Shown: positions 32,393 to 45,249, counted from the first letter of the stretch. The stretch is DNA of 64,000 bases from Bos javanicus (GCF_032452875.1 NC_083868.1:119858312-119922311); one strand, 5' to 3'. The notes: generated by a model not told the origin, from the sequence alone. Program-made: numbers and translations.

Positions 32393-33439
32393 GTAGAACT
32401 GAACATATCATTATTGATATTACAATCATTAACTGAGTGCTTACTATGTCATTACCATTTTATAATAAATATCTTTAGTTGTTTGAAGCACTCTGTTGAT
32501 TACTCAGTTGAATGAGAAATCTGCATTAGTTTGTCCACTGAAATTATTTTTGCATTATTTCATAAGTTTCTTAAATATATCTGCTCATGAGTCTCAACCA
32601 TTACTTACTTACAGATAAGTCACACAAATTGTAGATCTCTTGTAGCATAATTATTTGAATTGTATAGGATTTCTGTGTACCCATATATTTATATATCTCA
32701 TTAATTTGTTCAAAAGAGCAAAAAAAAATTGTTAATGTTAAGTCAGGTTGTCTGTAAATGACTTAAGGAATATGTTAATGATCTTGCACCAAATGAATAA
32801 TTACAAAGCAGGTGCACTTGAGATATGATCGTTTAACTGACAGCACACAGCTTCTAATGGCTTCAATAACTAAGATAATGGTGATATCAGTCTGTTAAGC
32901 TCATGGTTCACACCATCCATTTAAAACAAAAGAGAACTTCAGCTAGAATCTCCCTGTAGACTCATTGTCCTGCTTATTTAAATAGCAGTTAATTTAAAGA
33001 CACACACACACACACACACAAGTTAAACTCCATTATTTCTAACACATCTCTTTCAAATAAACTATATTCTCCTATGGCAAAACCCTGACTGAAAGAAACA
33101 CTTTGGTATATTTATATAGTCATTGTCTTTTGCTGTTGAGATTTATCCTCCAAATGTATGGTATCGTTCGTGGTTAAAGACACAGGAAATGTAGAAAACC
33201 AGAAGAACAGATTTCTGACCAAGGTCCTAAGAGGTGTCCACCATCATGTCCCCCAGGTCCCAAAAGGAAGAAAAGCAAGTGGGAATAAAGAAAGTTGACA
33301 AAATTTTGATTAGCTGTATTTGGGATCCTTAGCTGAAATGAACATAATTCACATCTCTAAAAACAAACTAAATCTCAAAATAATGGTTACAAACATAAAT
33401 ATAGGGGGAAAATGATAGTGGGTTCGAGTTCATTCCACT
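32393..33439. other. Unassigned sequence with a CA repeat
   Basis: About 1.05 kb without a gene. (CA)n microsatellite at 33000-33020. Confidence 0.6.
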
Positions 33440-34270
33440 TGATTTTCAAACTTCTTTTCTCAGTATGACACTGGCTATAGGTGAGAGGAATCAAACTCCA
33501 ACTAGCTTAAGCAGAAAAGGGAATTTATTGGCCTTCTCTGGTGGTCCAGTGGTTCAGAATCTGCCTGCCAGTGCAAGGGGGCACTGGTTCAATCCCTGGT
33601 CTGGGAAGATTCCACATTCCTGGGTTGGCTGAGGGGAGCAACTAAGCCATATACCACAAGTGCTGAGCCCGCCCTCTAGAGCCTGCAAGCTGCAACTGCT
33701 GAAGCCCATGCTCTAGAGCCCGTGCTCCTCAACAAGAGAAATCACTGCAATGAGAAGCTCACTCACCGCAACCAGAGAGTAGGTCCCACTCCCTGAAACT
33801 AGAGAAAGCCCATGCTCAGTAATGAAGACCCAGAGCAGCCAAAAATAAATAAAATCAATTTTAAAAGGAAAGGGAATTTATTGACTCAAATATCTGAAAA
33901 ATCTCGGGGCAGATCTGATTTCAGCCATGGTTAGACCCAGGGGCTCAACACTTTCCTCTCCCTCTGGCTTCTCTTCCAGACAGGGTCTCCCATAAATGGG
34001 GTAAGACAGCCATAGTGCACCCCAACAGTCTCCTCAAAAACCCACAACAAACCAGCTTAACCTCACCTGAAAAATGACTTCTTCCCTGTTTGATCTAGCA
34101 AAAAGTTCCTAGTGGAAGATTTGATTGGTCTGAATTGGGTTGTGTGCCAGTCTCTACACACACAGGGAAATGGGACAAGCTCTTTTGAACCTAACCATGG
34201 TATATCAGCACTTCACATGAAAGAAGGGTTTTCTTTACCAAAATAAGTGGAAAATGTTGCTGAACACCTT
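33440..34270. mobile_element. Old interspersed repeat remnant interrupted by a CHR SINE
   Basis: The flanks of the SINE at 33531 join into a block (AAAGGGAATTTATTG then GACTCAAATATCTGAAAAAT, later TTGATTGGTCTGAATTGGG) with the look of an old eutherian repeat. I could not name the family; treat as tentative. Confidence 0.35.
33531..33868 (+). mobile_element. CHR-1-type tRNA SINE, full length
   Basis: About 338 bp: tRNA head (CTGGTGGTCCAGTGGTTCAG, B box GGTTCAATCCC), tRNA-unrelated body with CTCTAGAGCC repeats and an AAAAATAAATAAAATC tail. Flanked by a perfect 15-bp duplication AAAGGGAATTTATTG at 33516-33530 and 33869-33883. Confidence 0.93.
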
Positions 34271-34689
34271 ATAACCTCAGATTTCCTTGCATTTTATTGT
34301 GGGTTGTCCAGCATAATATGCACCTCACCTTCTTTCTTCCATATCTACTTTTAAAAACATAACACATAACAACTACCATATAGACGCTGAAGTATATACA
34401 CCCCTTCTCTGGTGTTCAAATTCTGCATCTATTTCCATGTTCAGGAGTCTCCAGTTTATCTGCATTTGTCCTCTGGTTAGGACATGGTTCTTCATGGTAT
34501 GGCCAACCATGGCTAATAACTCAGTCCCCATTTTAAAATCTGTTATTTGCAACACAACAATAATAACTATAAAATTCCTAATTTAAAATTTCAAGTCCAG
34601 GTCAAGAGTATGCTGTCTTTGTTCTTAACCTATCTCTTTGATAGACTCTTCCCATACTGTGTGCTGTTGATTCCCAAATACTACATTCT
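34271..34689. other. Unassigned sequence
   Basis: About 420 bp; no supported gene. A 60-codon open frame on the minus strand (34373-34555) has no recognisable features. Confidence 0.45.
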
Positions 34690-34800
34690 AATTGCTTTGC
34701 CTCTTCAATAGAAAAGGAGTTGAGGATTAAGTGAGATTATGTTATAAGGGATCTATCACAGTATCCAGCATAAAGAAAGTACTCAATAAATAATGCTTCT
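34690..34800 (+). mobile_element. MIR-like SINE 3' part
   Basis: GGATTAAGTGAGATTATG, then CACAGTATCCAGCATAAAG and TACTCAATAAATAATG follow the order of the mammalian MIR core and tail. Confidence 0.6.
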
Positions 34801-37390
34801 TTACATTGCAGCTCACTTGGTTATCCTATCACCATCATCATCATCATTCCCTAATAACTTCTGGTAGGTAGATCCTGGGATTGGCTTGACTTAGATCAAG
34901 TGATCACCCTTGTGGTAGGAAGGGAGGGAGATGGAGGATACTCACTCTCAATTAAACTTTGAGAAGGGTTTGCCCCAGGCTAGATGGGTTCTATTTCCAG
35001 AAGAAGGTACAACAAATGTCAAATAAGCAGGAACAACATATATGCACTGTAATTCCCTTATCAACTATCTGGCCAATTCCTTGCTTGAATGAATGAATGA
35101 ATGTATTGCTAAAGATCCTTAAGCTTGTGCAAATTTGTAAAACTTTTCTTATGTCACAGTTTGAAGCTCTGGATATCTGACCTCAGTTGGGTTATTTTAA
35201 GACTTGCTTATTTAGATATATTAATGACATAGATAATATTATTTATAAAATTATTAGATTCAGAGACTTGATATAATTAAGTGCATGTTTCCAAGTTTGT
35301 AAGATCAAGTATATTATATATCAGAGTATTGTTATTTAAAATTGGATGTAGAAGTCCCTTGTAGATAGAAACATTGGTTTAACTTATTTAAAATGCAACA
35401 GTATTTTTACAGGCAAAATGAATATAGGTAATATCTATATGTGTATCCTACTGTCTATTTCCAGGATTTTCATTTAAGAGTAACAAACTACAATACTACA
35501 AGAAAGGTGGGGGGTGGGGGGGAAACCAACAGTCTTGTGAAGATAGCTGCTCTAAACATAATAAAACAGGTGTACCTTAATAGGTCTAGTAGGAATGTTT
35601 TGGCTGTTAGCATCTTTTAAATGCTTCTGCTGAGAAACCATGTTTTCATAACAAGGTTGGTGAGTATTAAACCTGTGATAGTTCTTTCTGGGATTACTAT
35701 AATTTACAAAAACAATAAAAACCTGCTAAAAACATTTATGTATTTTTAAATGTTGTAATCTAGGGATCCCACTGATATTTGTGGTGAAAGATTTGCCCAG
35801 GGCTACATAACCCTGCTTGTACATTGCCAGGACTGCAATCTGTTTTATGACAAAACAGATTCATTTATCTCCAAATAAATAAATTACTTTTGTGAACATT
35901 TAGAAACATTTGCATAATTAGGCTGTAAGATCTTAGCAGTCTTTTTCATAATAATTAAACTAATCTAATCTTGGACAGGGTAAACAGACTTACTAGGATG
36001 AGAGCAGCCTTCAGGCAAGGAACTTACCGCATTCTGCAGGAACTGTAAGGCTGATGATGTTTGTTAATTATGCAGAGCTTTACTCCCCAGTAATAGCAGC
36101 GTTTGTATTGCCTGAAGCTTAGATAGCTACTCCCAGGCACATAAAATTAGACTCTGCTTTTTTGACATTCTCTTAAAAAAAAAAAAAAAAGATGATACTT
36201 CAAAATGATTATATGCTTTCAACAAGGAGGGCATTAGCTTTCCACTGATGGATTCTGGATCTGCAAGCAATTGGTCCATTCTTCAGTCATGTGATCTTGA
36301 TTATCTTTAGATCTGGAGCCTTTCAGACTGTCTACAGATACACCAAGCTGAGGCTTAATAAAAGAACAGCAAGATGAATGACTACATTTCAGTCCTCAGA
36401 ACTTCCTAGAATCCCAAGTTTACTAAAAAAAAGACACTTTAGCAAATCACTTGTTTTAAACTCAGGCTCATTTATAATTATCAAAAGGGAACATGGTATA
36501 TACATTATATATATGTATCAAATGAAAATGAGGGTTTTGAGAAATTTCAGTGCTTTTGCTAAACAGTCCTACAGACAGGTGGACTCATGTAGTGGTCTTA
36601 ATTGTAACTCAGCTGGAGGGAACCATTGCCTGCCTTTTTGATTATAAATATATTTACCTTAAAAACACAAAACTGAAAAATGAACAGTTAAATAGATACA
36701 GGAAGATTTCACCATATTTATTGACAAAATTTTCATGTAGTAAAATTTTTATTTTTATATCTCTCTTCACAAATGAGAAGTACTCCTGTACAGATTTTTC
36801 AAAAGAACCCTAAATAATTGATATTTCCAAAACCAAATCCTGAGAACATGTGAATTAAGAATATATAAGTGGAATAAATGTTTTTTGGAGCCACAGATAC
36901 ACAGAAATATGTAATGTATTTAAACTTGTTCATATTAAATATTTTTAGAAATGTGGTTGCAGGAACACTAGTCATCAGAAAAGTAATGGCATTATCTGTC
37001 CTTTACATGTTCTCTCTCCTTTTTGTCTATAATTTATTCATTTATGCATCATATATTTTATTTTCACTTGTATTTAGATTGGCTCCAGGAATGATTATTT
37101 ATTCCTGATATGTTCAAACCTCACAGTGCATTTAATTAAGACATCACAAACCGCTAGCTCCATGGGAAGAGATTTGTGATGTCACAAGCATGGGGCATAT
37201 GAGACTGGCAATCAAGAGTTAGAAATTAAGGATTAAAAAAAAAGTGTCATGTAAATTCCAATGTTTGGAGAAGAGAGTGGGAAAGATAAGGCAAAAAGAT
37301 ACCATTCATCAGTTTTTCTCAAAGAAATTTTTCTACAGTGACAGTGGAAGCAGTGCTTTCTGCTCAGTCTTTTATAAATTAGATTTTTGT
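34801..37390. other. Longest stretch not assigned to a repeat
   Basis: About 2.6 kb with no recognised repeat or exon. It holds a GAATG run at 35084-35100, a G run at 35508-35520, an A run at 36175-36190, an octamer ATTTGCAT at 35908-35915, and a small inverted repeat at 37140-37183. Two overlapping open frames of 87 codons (36378-36641 and 36550-36813) show no family features and lie in AT-rich sequence. Confidence 0.5.
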
Positions 37391-37400
37391 AACCTGAAAG

Positions 37401-37606
37401 CTTAGGCTGCCCAGGTGGTTCAGTGGGAAAGAATCCACGTGCAAATGCTGGAAAGATGGGTTCGATCCCTGGATCCAGAAGATCCACTGGAGAAGGAAAT
37501 GGCAACCCACTCCAGTTTGCTTGCCTGGAAAATGCCATGGACAGAGGAGCCTGGCAGGCTACAGTCCATGGGGTCACAGAATAGAGCACGACTACATAAC
37601 AACAAC
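37401..37606 (+). mobile_element. Bov-tA SINE
   Basis: B box GGTTCGATCCC, complete body, ACAACAACAAC tail. Flanked by AACCTGAAAG at 37391-37400 and 37607-37616. Confidence 0.93.
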
Positions 37607-37825
37607 AACCTGAAAGTTTATTAAATATTTATTAAAATTTTTGAATTATATACAGACTTTTAACCATGAAACATGGCTTCAACAAAAACATCCTTGTTTT
37701 AATTATGTTTAAAGTTTTAAAAATCTTTCCAGTATTCTAGGAAGTTTGTATTTTCCCTTTGGTACTTTTAGAAATTACAGATATAGCAGAGTATATTACC
37801 TGTATTCTTTTTCTTTTTAAAAAAA

Positions 37826-37990
37826 TATTTATTTTTGGCCACATTGTGTCTTAGTTGTGGCATGCCTATTTATTGCTGCACCAGGCTTCTCTCTAAGTGC
37901 TGTTCACAGGCTTAGTTGCCCCAAAGCATGTGGAATGTTAGTTCCCCAACCAGTGATTGAACCCATGTCACCTGCATTGCAAGCCTTTTT
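37826..37990 (-). mobile_element. CHR-type tRNA SINE
   Basis: Antisense copy: ATTTATTTTTGGCCACATTG start, GCTTAGTTGCCCCAAAGCA middle, CCAACCAGTGATTGAACCC B-box complement. The extreme head is missing. Confidence 0.8.
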
Positions 37991-38224
37991 CTTTTAATTA
38001 AACAAATATTATATAAAGTAAGATTAAAATTGCAGCTAATTTTTTTCTAATAATTTTGTTTTCTGTCTACAATTGTAACTTGTTGCACACTTAAAAATAT
38101 TAATTTTCTATCTTGTTTTAAGAGCAGTAGTAGATACTCTTCGTTGTACTGAGGTATAGAGAAATTAGTTTGCCTGTCTCTGTTACAGAGGAGGACTGAA
38201 ATAGGATCCAGATCTACTTAATTC

Positions 38225-38800
38225 TGTTAGGTAGTTAGAATAGGAAGTGAGTGAAAGTCGCTCAGTTATGTCTGACTCTTTGTGACCCCACGGACAGTAT
38301 AGTCCATGGAATTCTCCAGGCCAGAATACTGAAATGGGTAGCCATTCCCTTCTCCAGGGGATCCTCCCAACCTAGGGATTGAACCCAGGTCTCCTGCATA
38401 GCAGGCAGATTCTTTACTGAGTCACCAGGGAAGCCCTGAATAGGAAAAAGGAGTCTAAAATGATGGTGGCTGAAGGTCAAAGAAAGGAAAAGCCCACAGA
38501 AATGGAACAAAAGAAAATCTGAAGACTGGAGTGAGAACTTCAGGTGAAACAAACAGCCCTCCTGGCTAGCCCAATTTGCATAGGGTAGGCTTGGCGGGGA
38601 GGAGACAAAACATATAAAAGGGGAAGCCAAGGTGGATTGAGGCGTCTCCTTTGGGGTTGGCCCTCCCTCAGGCCTTGAGGGTGTACTTTCCTTTGCTGGC
38701 CAAATAAAACTCAGCTGTAACTGAGCTGTAACACTGGTCTGCCAGTTCAAATCTTTGCTGCAGTGAGACAGAACCAAGGAAATTACACACTGCCCTGACA
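38225..38800 (+). mobile_element. Solo ERV1-like LTR with a nested SINE
   Basis: Same family as the LTR at 2663-3047. Starts TGTTAGG, ends CCTGACA, and is flanked by the 4-bp duplication ATTC (38221-38224 and 38801-38804), typical of ERV1-class integration. TATAAAA at 38613-38619, AATAAA at 38703-38708. No internal sequence remains, so the provirus was lost by LTR-LTR recombination. A Bov-tA sits at 38247-38437. Confidence 0.9.
38247..38437 (-). mobile_element. Bov-tA SINE nested in the solo LTR
   Basis: Inverted Bov-tA flanked by GAATAGGAA (38238-38246 and 38438-38446), so it entered the LTR after ERV integration. Confidence 0.95.
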
Positions 38801-38996
38801 ATTCCAAAGCCTAGGTCCCTTGTTTTACTGTCCTCCTCATTGACAGGGATCTTAGCCAGTTTTTCTGTATTGTTTTTCAATCTAGTGGTTGGTTAAAATA
38901 ATAGATATCTTAAAATTTTCATTAATCTTACACTTCAGACAGAGACAAAACAAAAGGACAAAATAGATGTTTAAATAGTTAATCCCACCCGGCGAT

Positions 38997-39535
38997 TGTA
39001 AGGATAAAAATATGGGAGACCCCTGTAAGTTAATGATTACTTGGGAAAAACAGGTTTGCTTAACCACAAAACCAAACAGTCTTGCTTAATAACAGAACCA
39101 TGCAACAAAAGCACGAGACATGCCCCGAAGCAATAAAACAGTTGTGACATGAGACCCACACCCTGCCCAGTGAGCTGAGTGATTTAATAATGCCTAGGAT
39201 GTGTTCTGTACACATATAAAGAAACAATAATTTGTGGATCTAGCTTGACCATGGAGGGACAAGAAAACTCTCTTGCTCAACATGGAGGAGGAGCTGATGC
39301 TGAAACATGACATCTATTCAAAGAAAACAAACAAGATCTTCTCCCCATCCCCACATTTCCTTCTATTATAAAACTGTAGCCCATTAAATTCTCAGGAGTG
39401 GGTAACCTGAGAAAACTCCTATTCTAAAAAATCTACCACTTTGTTCTTGCTGAATTATTCTCTACACGAAGACATAAAGGACTAAGGTACCAGAGCTCTT
39501 TGGATCCTTCCAAAAATGTCACCAATTCGTTTCAC
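38997..39535 (+). mobile_element. ERV LTR, second family
   Basis: Starts TGTAAGGATAAAAATATGGG; the first ~130 bp match the inverted LTR at 46385-47008 (TGTAAGTTAATGAT, AAACCATGCAACAAAAGCAC). TATAAAA at 39367-39373, ATTAAA poly(A)-like signal at 39383-39388. The U5 end is unclear. No internal retroviral genes adjoin it. Confidence 0.75.
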
Positions 39536-41715
39536 TTCTATTAGTCAAAATTTTTTTTGGGGGGGGGCAGGATAATACATTCCTAATATATATATTTGTG
39601 TATTTATTTTTAAATTAGGTGCATACACTACTATCACTAAATATAATTAATAATATGCCAACTAAAAAGATTTACAATATAAGATTTGTGAATTGAGTTT
39701 AATTTGGGGCAAAATAAAGACTGCACCAGAGACAGCACTTCAGATAGCTTTGAGAGACTGCTCCAAACGGCTATTGGAGGAAAGTCAATATACAAGATTT
39801 TGGTGAAGGGGGAGGTCAGTGCAATCAAGTGCTTGCTTTACAAGTGGTTTTCTGCTAGTCACAAGGAGCTGATATTATCATAAAGTGTTAGTGCTTTTCT
39901 AGATATGAAGAGATGCAAAGATTGGGATCCTTAAATCAGTTCCTGACAGTATCTAACAACCTGTTTCAACAGTTTCCCTGGAGCACAGAGTGCCTCACTC
40001 TCCACCCAAATTCCCTTCAGGGCATACCAAAGTTCAATAGCTACAGCAGCACAAGGTTCAATCTCCACAGAGACAGATGGCAAATACCCTTGGCAAGTGC
40101 CAATTTGTGGTTGACAATATATACCTAATTTTAAAGTTTGAATTTTAAAAATCCTTGGAACAAAATCAGACACACAGAATAAATCTAACAACCCTTGCCT
40201 TCACTCTCTTCAGCCCCCAAATAAGGAACTTCTATACCTGAGCTACTGAGTGTTAGGGAGACCATTCTCCATGGGTCTTCCATGTTTTGCACATGGTGTG
40301 AGCAGAGGCATTATCTTTTGTTCTGGATTATCTTTTCAAGGACATTTGTGTACTGAATCACCTTGGAAGATAGAGATAGTGTTTTTGGATCCAGAGGCAG
40401 TTTTGTTGCTGTCCAATAAAATAAAAATAATGTCTATTTCCAGGCCAAATGTTGGGTGGTTTTGCTCATAGTCCATTATAAAAGATGGGCACTTCAACTG
40501 TGATCAAACCCACGGAATATATAGCCTGTCTCTGGACTGCTCAGCATCACCCTCATGGGATCTGGGGAGAGAGGAGGAACCTATTCAAACATGAAGCTCA
40601 CAGTCCCTTGCTTGCCATATCTTAAAAATCTTTTACAAGTCCTTTTTCTCTGAGTCAGGAGTCTCAAGTCAGCTGTCAGCACCTATGAAACATGCAGGCC
40701 CTTTTTAGGTTGCAAGTAGAATAAAAATCTCAGGCTCTTCACTGTTGACATCGACCCGAGAGCCAATGAAGTTTTACAAGGCTAATTATCAATAATTGGG
40801 CTTGAAGTTGTTATGATCCACAGGAAATAACATTAAATTTTGGAGTTTGCACAAAATCTCCATAAATGATATCAAAAGACAGAAAATGGTGGGATATAAG
40901 ACAGAATACAAGTGTAATTTGAAAACTGAGTCTCTGTTGGAAATGTGGGCCTGGATTTTACTTATTTATCTACATATTTATTTAGTAACAAATTTTTATT
41001 CTAAGTTGTTCTGAAATATGAGTTTCCTTTTAAATCAAGTATCTTGAAGTAGATCTCAGCCTTCAGTTTCATTATACATGCTGTTAAATTGTTAGTAAAC
41101 TTTAAAATGAAATTTCTGAGTAAAAGTTTATCACAGGAAAAAAATAGCTTTTCATAATCACTATTAACATAGGCATACAATCTCTCACTTCAATAAGGAC
41201 TTAGTAGCAAGTACTAAAGCATATATATGACTGTCAGAAGCAAAATTCTAACAACAAAAAAGAATACTGTAGTATAGAGATTAGAATTTTTATAAAACAT
41301 ATATACAGGATTGTGATTTTCTATCTCCACTCTATCATTATTTGCTAAGTTTCAAAGTACCATATACACTCAGTACAAAATTCATTTTTATAAATAATGG
41401 GAACAAATCTATATTTCAAATAATCTTTCATGTAATTTTGAACTTTGGAGCCATTTTCTTATTCATCCTGATTAACTCACCATTGTTTACCTTGTAAAAT
41501 GGCCAGTGAAGGCTGCTATTTCCCACTGTTTGTAGGTACTTGCATTATTAGTGTACTGGTGACAGTTGTTTAATTTGGTGTCCACTTTGTGTGGGTCAGT
41601 GTAGTCAAAATTAGCTCCTACAAATTCATAAGTCCACATATTCAGGCCAAACACACTGCAGAATGATGCAGTGTCTAGGATCTGATAAATATATAAGCTC
41701 TCCTACACCACATCT
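39536..41715. other. Unassigned sequence
   Basis: About 2.2 kb. A T/G homopolymer block lies at 39552-39568. The part from 39690 to 40140 has the texture of an old LTR (CCCTGGAGCACAGAGTGCC, CCCTTCAGGGCATACC), but I cannot assign it. No exon-like sequence seen; short frames on both strands look fortuitous. Confidence 0.4.
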
Positions 41716-41915
41716 CCTGCCTTGGAGGCAGACGCTTTATGCCAATGCGGGAGACCCAGGTTTGGTCCCTGAGTAGGGAAGATCCCTTGGAGAAGGAAAT
41801 GGTAACCCACTCCAGTATTCTTGCCTGGAGAATCCCATGGATGGAGAAGCCTGGTGAGCTACAGTCCATGGGGTCGCAAAGAGTCAGACACGACTGAGAG
41901 ATTTCACTTCACTTC
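41716..41915 (+). mobile_element. Bov-tA SINE
   Basis: Head GGCAGACGCTTTATGCCAATGC, B-box-like TTTGGTCCC, complete body, TTCACTTCACTTCA tail. Confidence 0.9.
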
Positions 41916-43717
41916 ACCCCACATCAACCTACTCCAAGTGTTCTGTGTGCCTCACACTCATTTGTAACATTACGGAAAATACACATGGCCATCTGACAAT
42001 GTCAGAGTCAATCCAAATATTAAATAATAATAATGTTCTCTTTCTCCTGCTAGCTAAAAATGAATAACAAAAGAAGGTCTCATATTTTCCTCCTGCAACC
42101 CAATGGATCATCTTTTAAACACTTTGGTCATATACTTTCTTTGGAAACCACTAAAATGCAAGTGTGCCAGTCTTCCGTTTATTTATATTTAGATTCATTA
42201 TCTGCTTTTTCTTTCTTTTCTTTACCACATTGAAATACATCTACAAGGTCCCTTCTAAGCCTTCAAGATTTACTTCCTTGGCCATAGGAAGGTGAGAGAA
42301 ATCAAAATATTTCTCCCCCTCTCTCTGCTTCCTTTGGTGTCCTTGCAATGGCTAAGTTCTCTCTGAGCCTCTAGATGCTGTTGTAAAGTGTCTACCTTCC
42401 AAGGTCTATCTCCTCACAGAAAGATCCTCCCACTCCCAGCCCAAGCAGAGCTTCCATTAGCCAGCCTCTGCATTCTGGCAACACCATTTCTTCCTTTTAC
42501 TCTCTAGCCCTAGGATTTGTAGTAACTTTCTGCTGTTACTAATTTCTGGGTTGCTTTCAGCCTATGTTAATAATCCTTCATGTTAAAGTACTTATTTATA
42601 AGATTTAGAGTAATTTGTTTTTTCCTGACTGAACAGAGCATATCAATTAAAGCTTATTCCACATCTAGCAGGTCTGTTTATCTAACATGGTAAGTCCACG
42701 AAGAGAACATAATCAGCTGAACTGAAGCTGAAAAATGTTTATGGATATTGAAATGGGTATATGAAACAAATTAGTTCCTACTCAGATTACCACATTTGCT
42801 TAACTGAGTAACCAGAAGGCTTATGCAGTGATCTCCATTAAGATACTTATCTCTCACACTAACACCAAGCCAGAAAGGGCATTGGAAATTTCTCCACTAT
42901 CAAATAACAGTTCTCTAAGGTGGAATAATGCCAGAATTTCATTCTGCTTTTCACAACCTAAGAGATCTTAAATTGAATGAAGTACCAAAAGGCCAGCCAC
43001 GTCTGAAACAACATGAGCCACCAGGAATGTATGCAAAGCACACTGACCGTCTCATCTACGTGAGTGAAATAAAACAGACCAGGAGTGAGAATATGTCAAA
43101 AAATTGAGAAACAGATCACCATAACACTGTATGAAAAATGAAGGCCATAATTGATGGATAAAACAAAAAATTGTGTCTTCTGTTATAAACATACAGCGGA
43201 CCGTTGTATCAACAAGATTCCAATAGATGATTATTTACATGTAAAAAAAAAATCTGTCTCAGTCCGATAACCACCAAACACTGTAGTTGTTGTAAACAGA
43301 ACCCTGCTACTGATTTATCCCTGTTTATCTTCTCCCAAAGCACTTTATATAGACAGTAAGGTGTTTATGGCTGTGACAAAGGTCTCTTGTGAGCTTCATC
43401 AAGACCAGGGTCAGATAAGTGGCATGTTGAATGCATGAGTGACAATCTTGCTCTGACTTCATGGTAATGCTCTTCAGTACCTTCATCTTGACATTTTGAG
43501 GGTCTTCTTTGTGCAACATAGTGTCTATGTGTGAGAAATACAAAAAGGAAGAAAACAGAATCCTGACTCTTAAGCTCCCAGTGCAAAGAGGAAAATTCAC
43601 AGTTTAATAAATACTGCATTATTCAGTTGATCACCAAACTTTTTTCTGTGATTCTAAATTCTCCAACTATGAAATTTAGCTGCCATAGCAGACATATTAC
43701 ATAATAAACATTTGAAA
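41916..43717. other. Unassigned sequence
   Basis: About 1.8 kb, no recognised repeat or gene. Two overlapping minus-strand frames of 84 and 91 codons at 43325-43619 share sequence in different phases and lack features of a protein family. Confidence 0.45.
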
Positions 43718-43940
43718 AACTTGTGCTTGAACAACATGTGTCCCCTTATAAGCGTATTATCTTTTCAATAGTAAATACTACAGTACTACATAATATATGG
43801 TTGGTTGAATCCATGGATGCAGAACGGCAGGTATGGTGGAAACAGATACATGGAGAGTTGACTAGAAGTTCTACTCAGACATCTGACTGCTCGAAGGTCT
43901 GGTGCCCTTAACTCCGACCATGTTGTTTGAGGGTCAACCG
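43718..43940. mobile_element. Tigger-type miniature DNA transposon
   Basis: About 220 bp with inverted ends: TTGTGCTTGAACAACATGTG on the left and, reading inward from the right end, TTGACCCTCAAACAACATGG, both resembling the Tigger2-like CAGTTGACCCTTGAACAAC terminus. A TA follows at 43941-43942. Contains TTGGTTGAATCCATGGATGC, usual in these elements. No transposase. Confidence 0.75.
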
Positions 43941-43942
43941 TA

Positions 43943-44332
43943 TTTTGTTCTCTTAAAAAGAATATTATTCTACCATTAAAAGTGTCTTATAATTTGTGTC
44001 CTTCTTTTGAATGGGCAGTATCTCTGAAAAGGCTGATATTTCCATTGGTTAGAAGATACAACATTATACCTTGTAGATTTTTGGCAGAGTCATTAGCAGT
44101 ATGTCTTGGTAACCATTTGTTTTCAGTATTGATTTTAATTCTAGAGTTTTAGGAAGACTGGAGAGAGTTTCGAGTTATCCCTAGCTTGTTCCAATATAAA
44201 AAGCATGCCTTATGATGAAAGAAACATTATTCTCCTCTATGTGATGCTTGGTTTTCTTGGAGAATAACTTAGCAAATTGGCAACTTGGGCCCATGCTCTC
44301 TGTTCCCTCTATAAAACAGATCGACCAATGCC
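43943..44332. other. Unassigned sequence
   Basis: About 390 bp, no gene or repeat recognised. Confidence 0.5.
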
Positions 44333-44341
44333 TCTGTGTTC

Positions 44342-44710
44342 TGATGCTTTTGAACTGTGGTGTTGGAGAAGACTCGAGAGTCCCTTGGACTTCAAGGAGA
44401 TCCAACCAGTCAATCCTAAAGGAAATCAGTCCTGAATATTCATTGGAAGGACTGATGCTGAAGCTGAAATTCCAATACTTTGGCCACCTGATGTGAAGAA
44501 CTGACTCATTGGAAAAGACCCTGAGGCTGAGAAAGATTGAGGTGGGAGAAAGGGACGACAGAGGATGAGATGGTTGGATGGTATCACTGACTCGATGGAC
44601 ATGAGTTTGAGCAAGCTCTGGGGGTTGGTGATGGACAGGAAAGCCTGGTTTGCTGCAGTCCATGTAGTCGCAAAGAGTCAGACATGACTGAGTGACTGAA
44701 CTGAACTAAA
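44342..44710 (+). mobile_element. BovB 3' fragment
   Basis: 5'-truncated BovB with a 13-bp duplication CTGTGTTCTGATG (44333-44345 and 44711-44723). Encodes the ORF2 tail from the IDAFELWCWRR region, shifted by a lost base pair near GACTCGAGAGTCC. Tail CTGAACTGAACTAAA. Confidence 0.93.
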
Positions 44711-44723
44711 CTGTGTTCTGATG

Positions 44724-45249
44724 GGTTGCTCTTAAGCTTCACCTGCATTTCTGCTCCTACTAACTGAGTGTATGAGTCACATGTTAGTTTCCAAATGTAT
44801 GTATGTACGTTGTGCTTTTTTAATAATTATAAAATATGATTAGACATAGGAATTAAAAATATATGTCCAAACACTTGTATGAAAACTAATCCAAATACCT
44901 GGGAAAGACTTCATAAATATGATTTTTTTCTTTGGAGTAAGATATATTTAAGACAAAATTATTTGTTTAGGGGAGGGTACAGGGGTCACAAAATTACAAA
45001 AGTATTCTGTGCTCCAATTACTTTACAAGCATTTTCAAGTAATTATTTTAAATATGTATTAAAGTTATTAAAGAAAATAGCCAGATCATCAAAATTATAC
45101 TCAGAGGAAACATGATAGTTCTAAATCAAAAGATTTGTGAATAAAGGTATATTTGTAACTTTTTAGTTGAAATAAAATAGTTAAGATTTATTCTATTGAA
45201 TTTCAAATAAACAAAAAAACACAGGGCTAGATTTTGTGGAATAACTGGG
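44724..45249. other. Unassigned AT-rich sequence
   Basis: About 520 bp, no gene or repeat recognised. Confidence 0.5.

Noticed and set aside
33000..33020. Regularly spaced repeats as a CRISPR-like array
   Set aside because: Simple CA microsatellite; no spacers, and the window is mammalian nuclear DNA.
36378..36813. Two overlapping 87-codon frames in repeat-poor DNA
   Set aside because: AT-rich, low-complexity composition, no start context or splice signals, no recognisable family.
43325..43619. Overlapping 91- and 84-codon minus-strand frames
   Set aside because: Two phases of the same DNA both open by chance; no domain or conserved motif seen.
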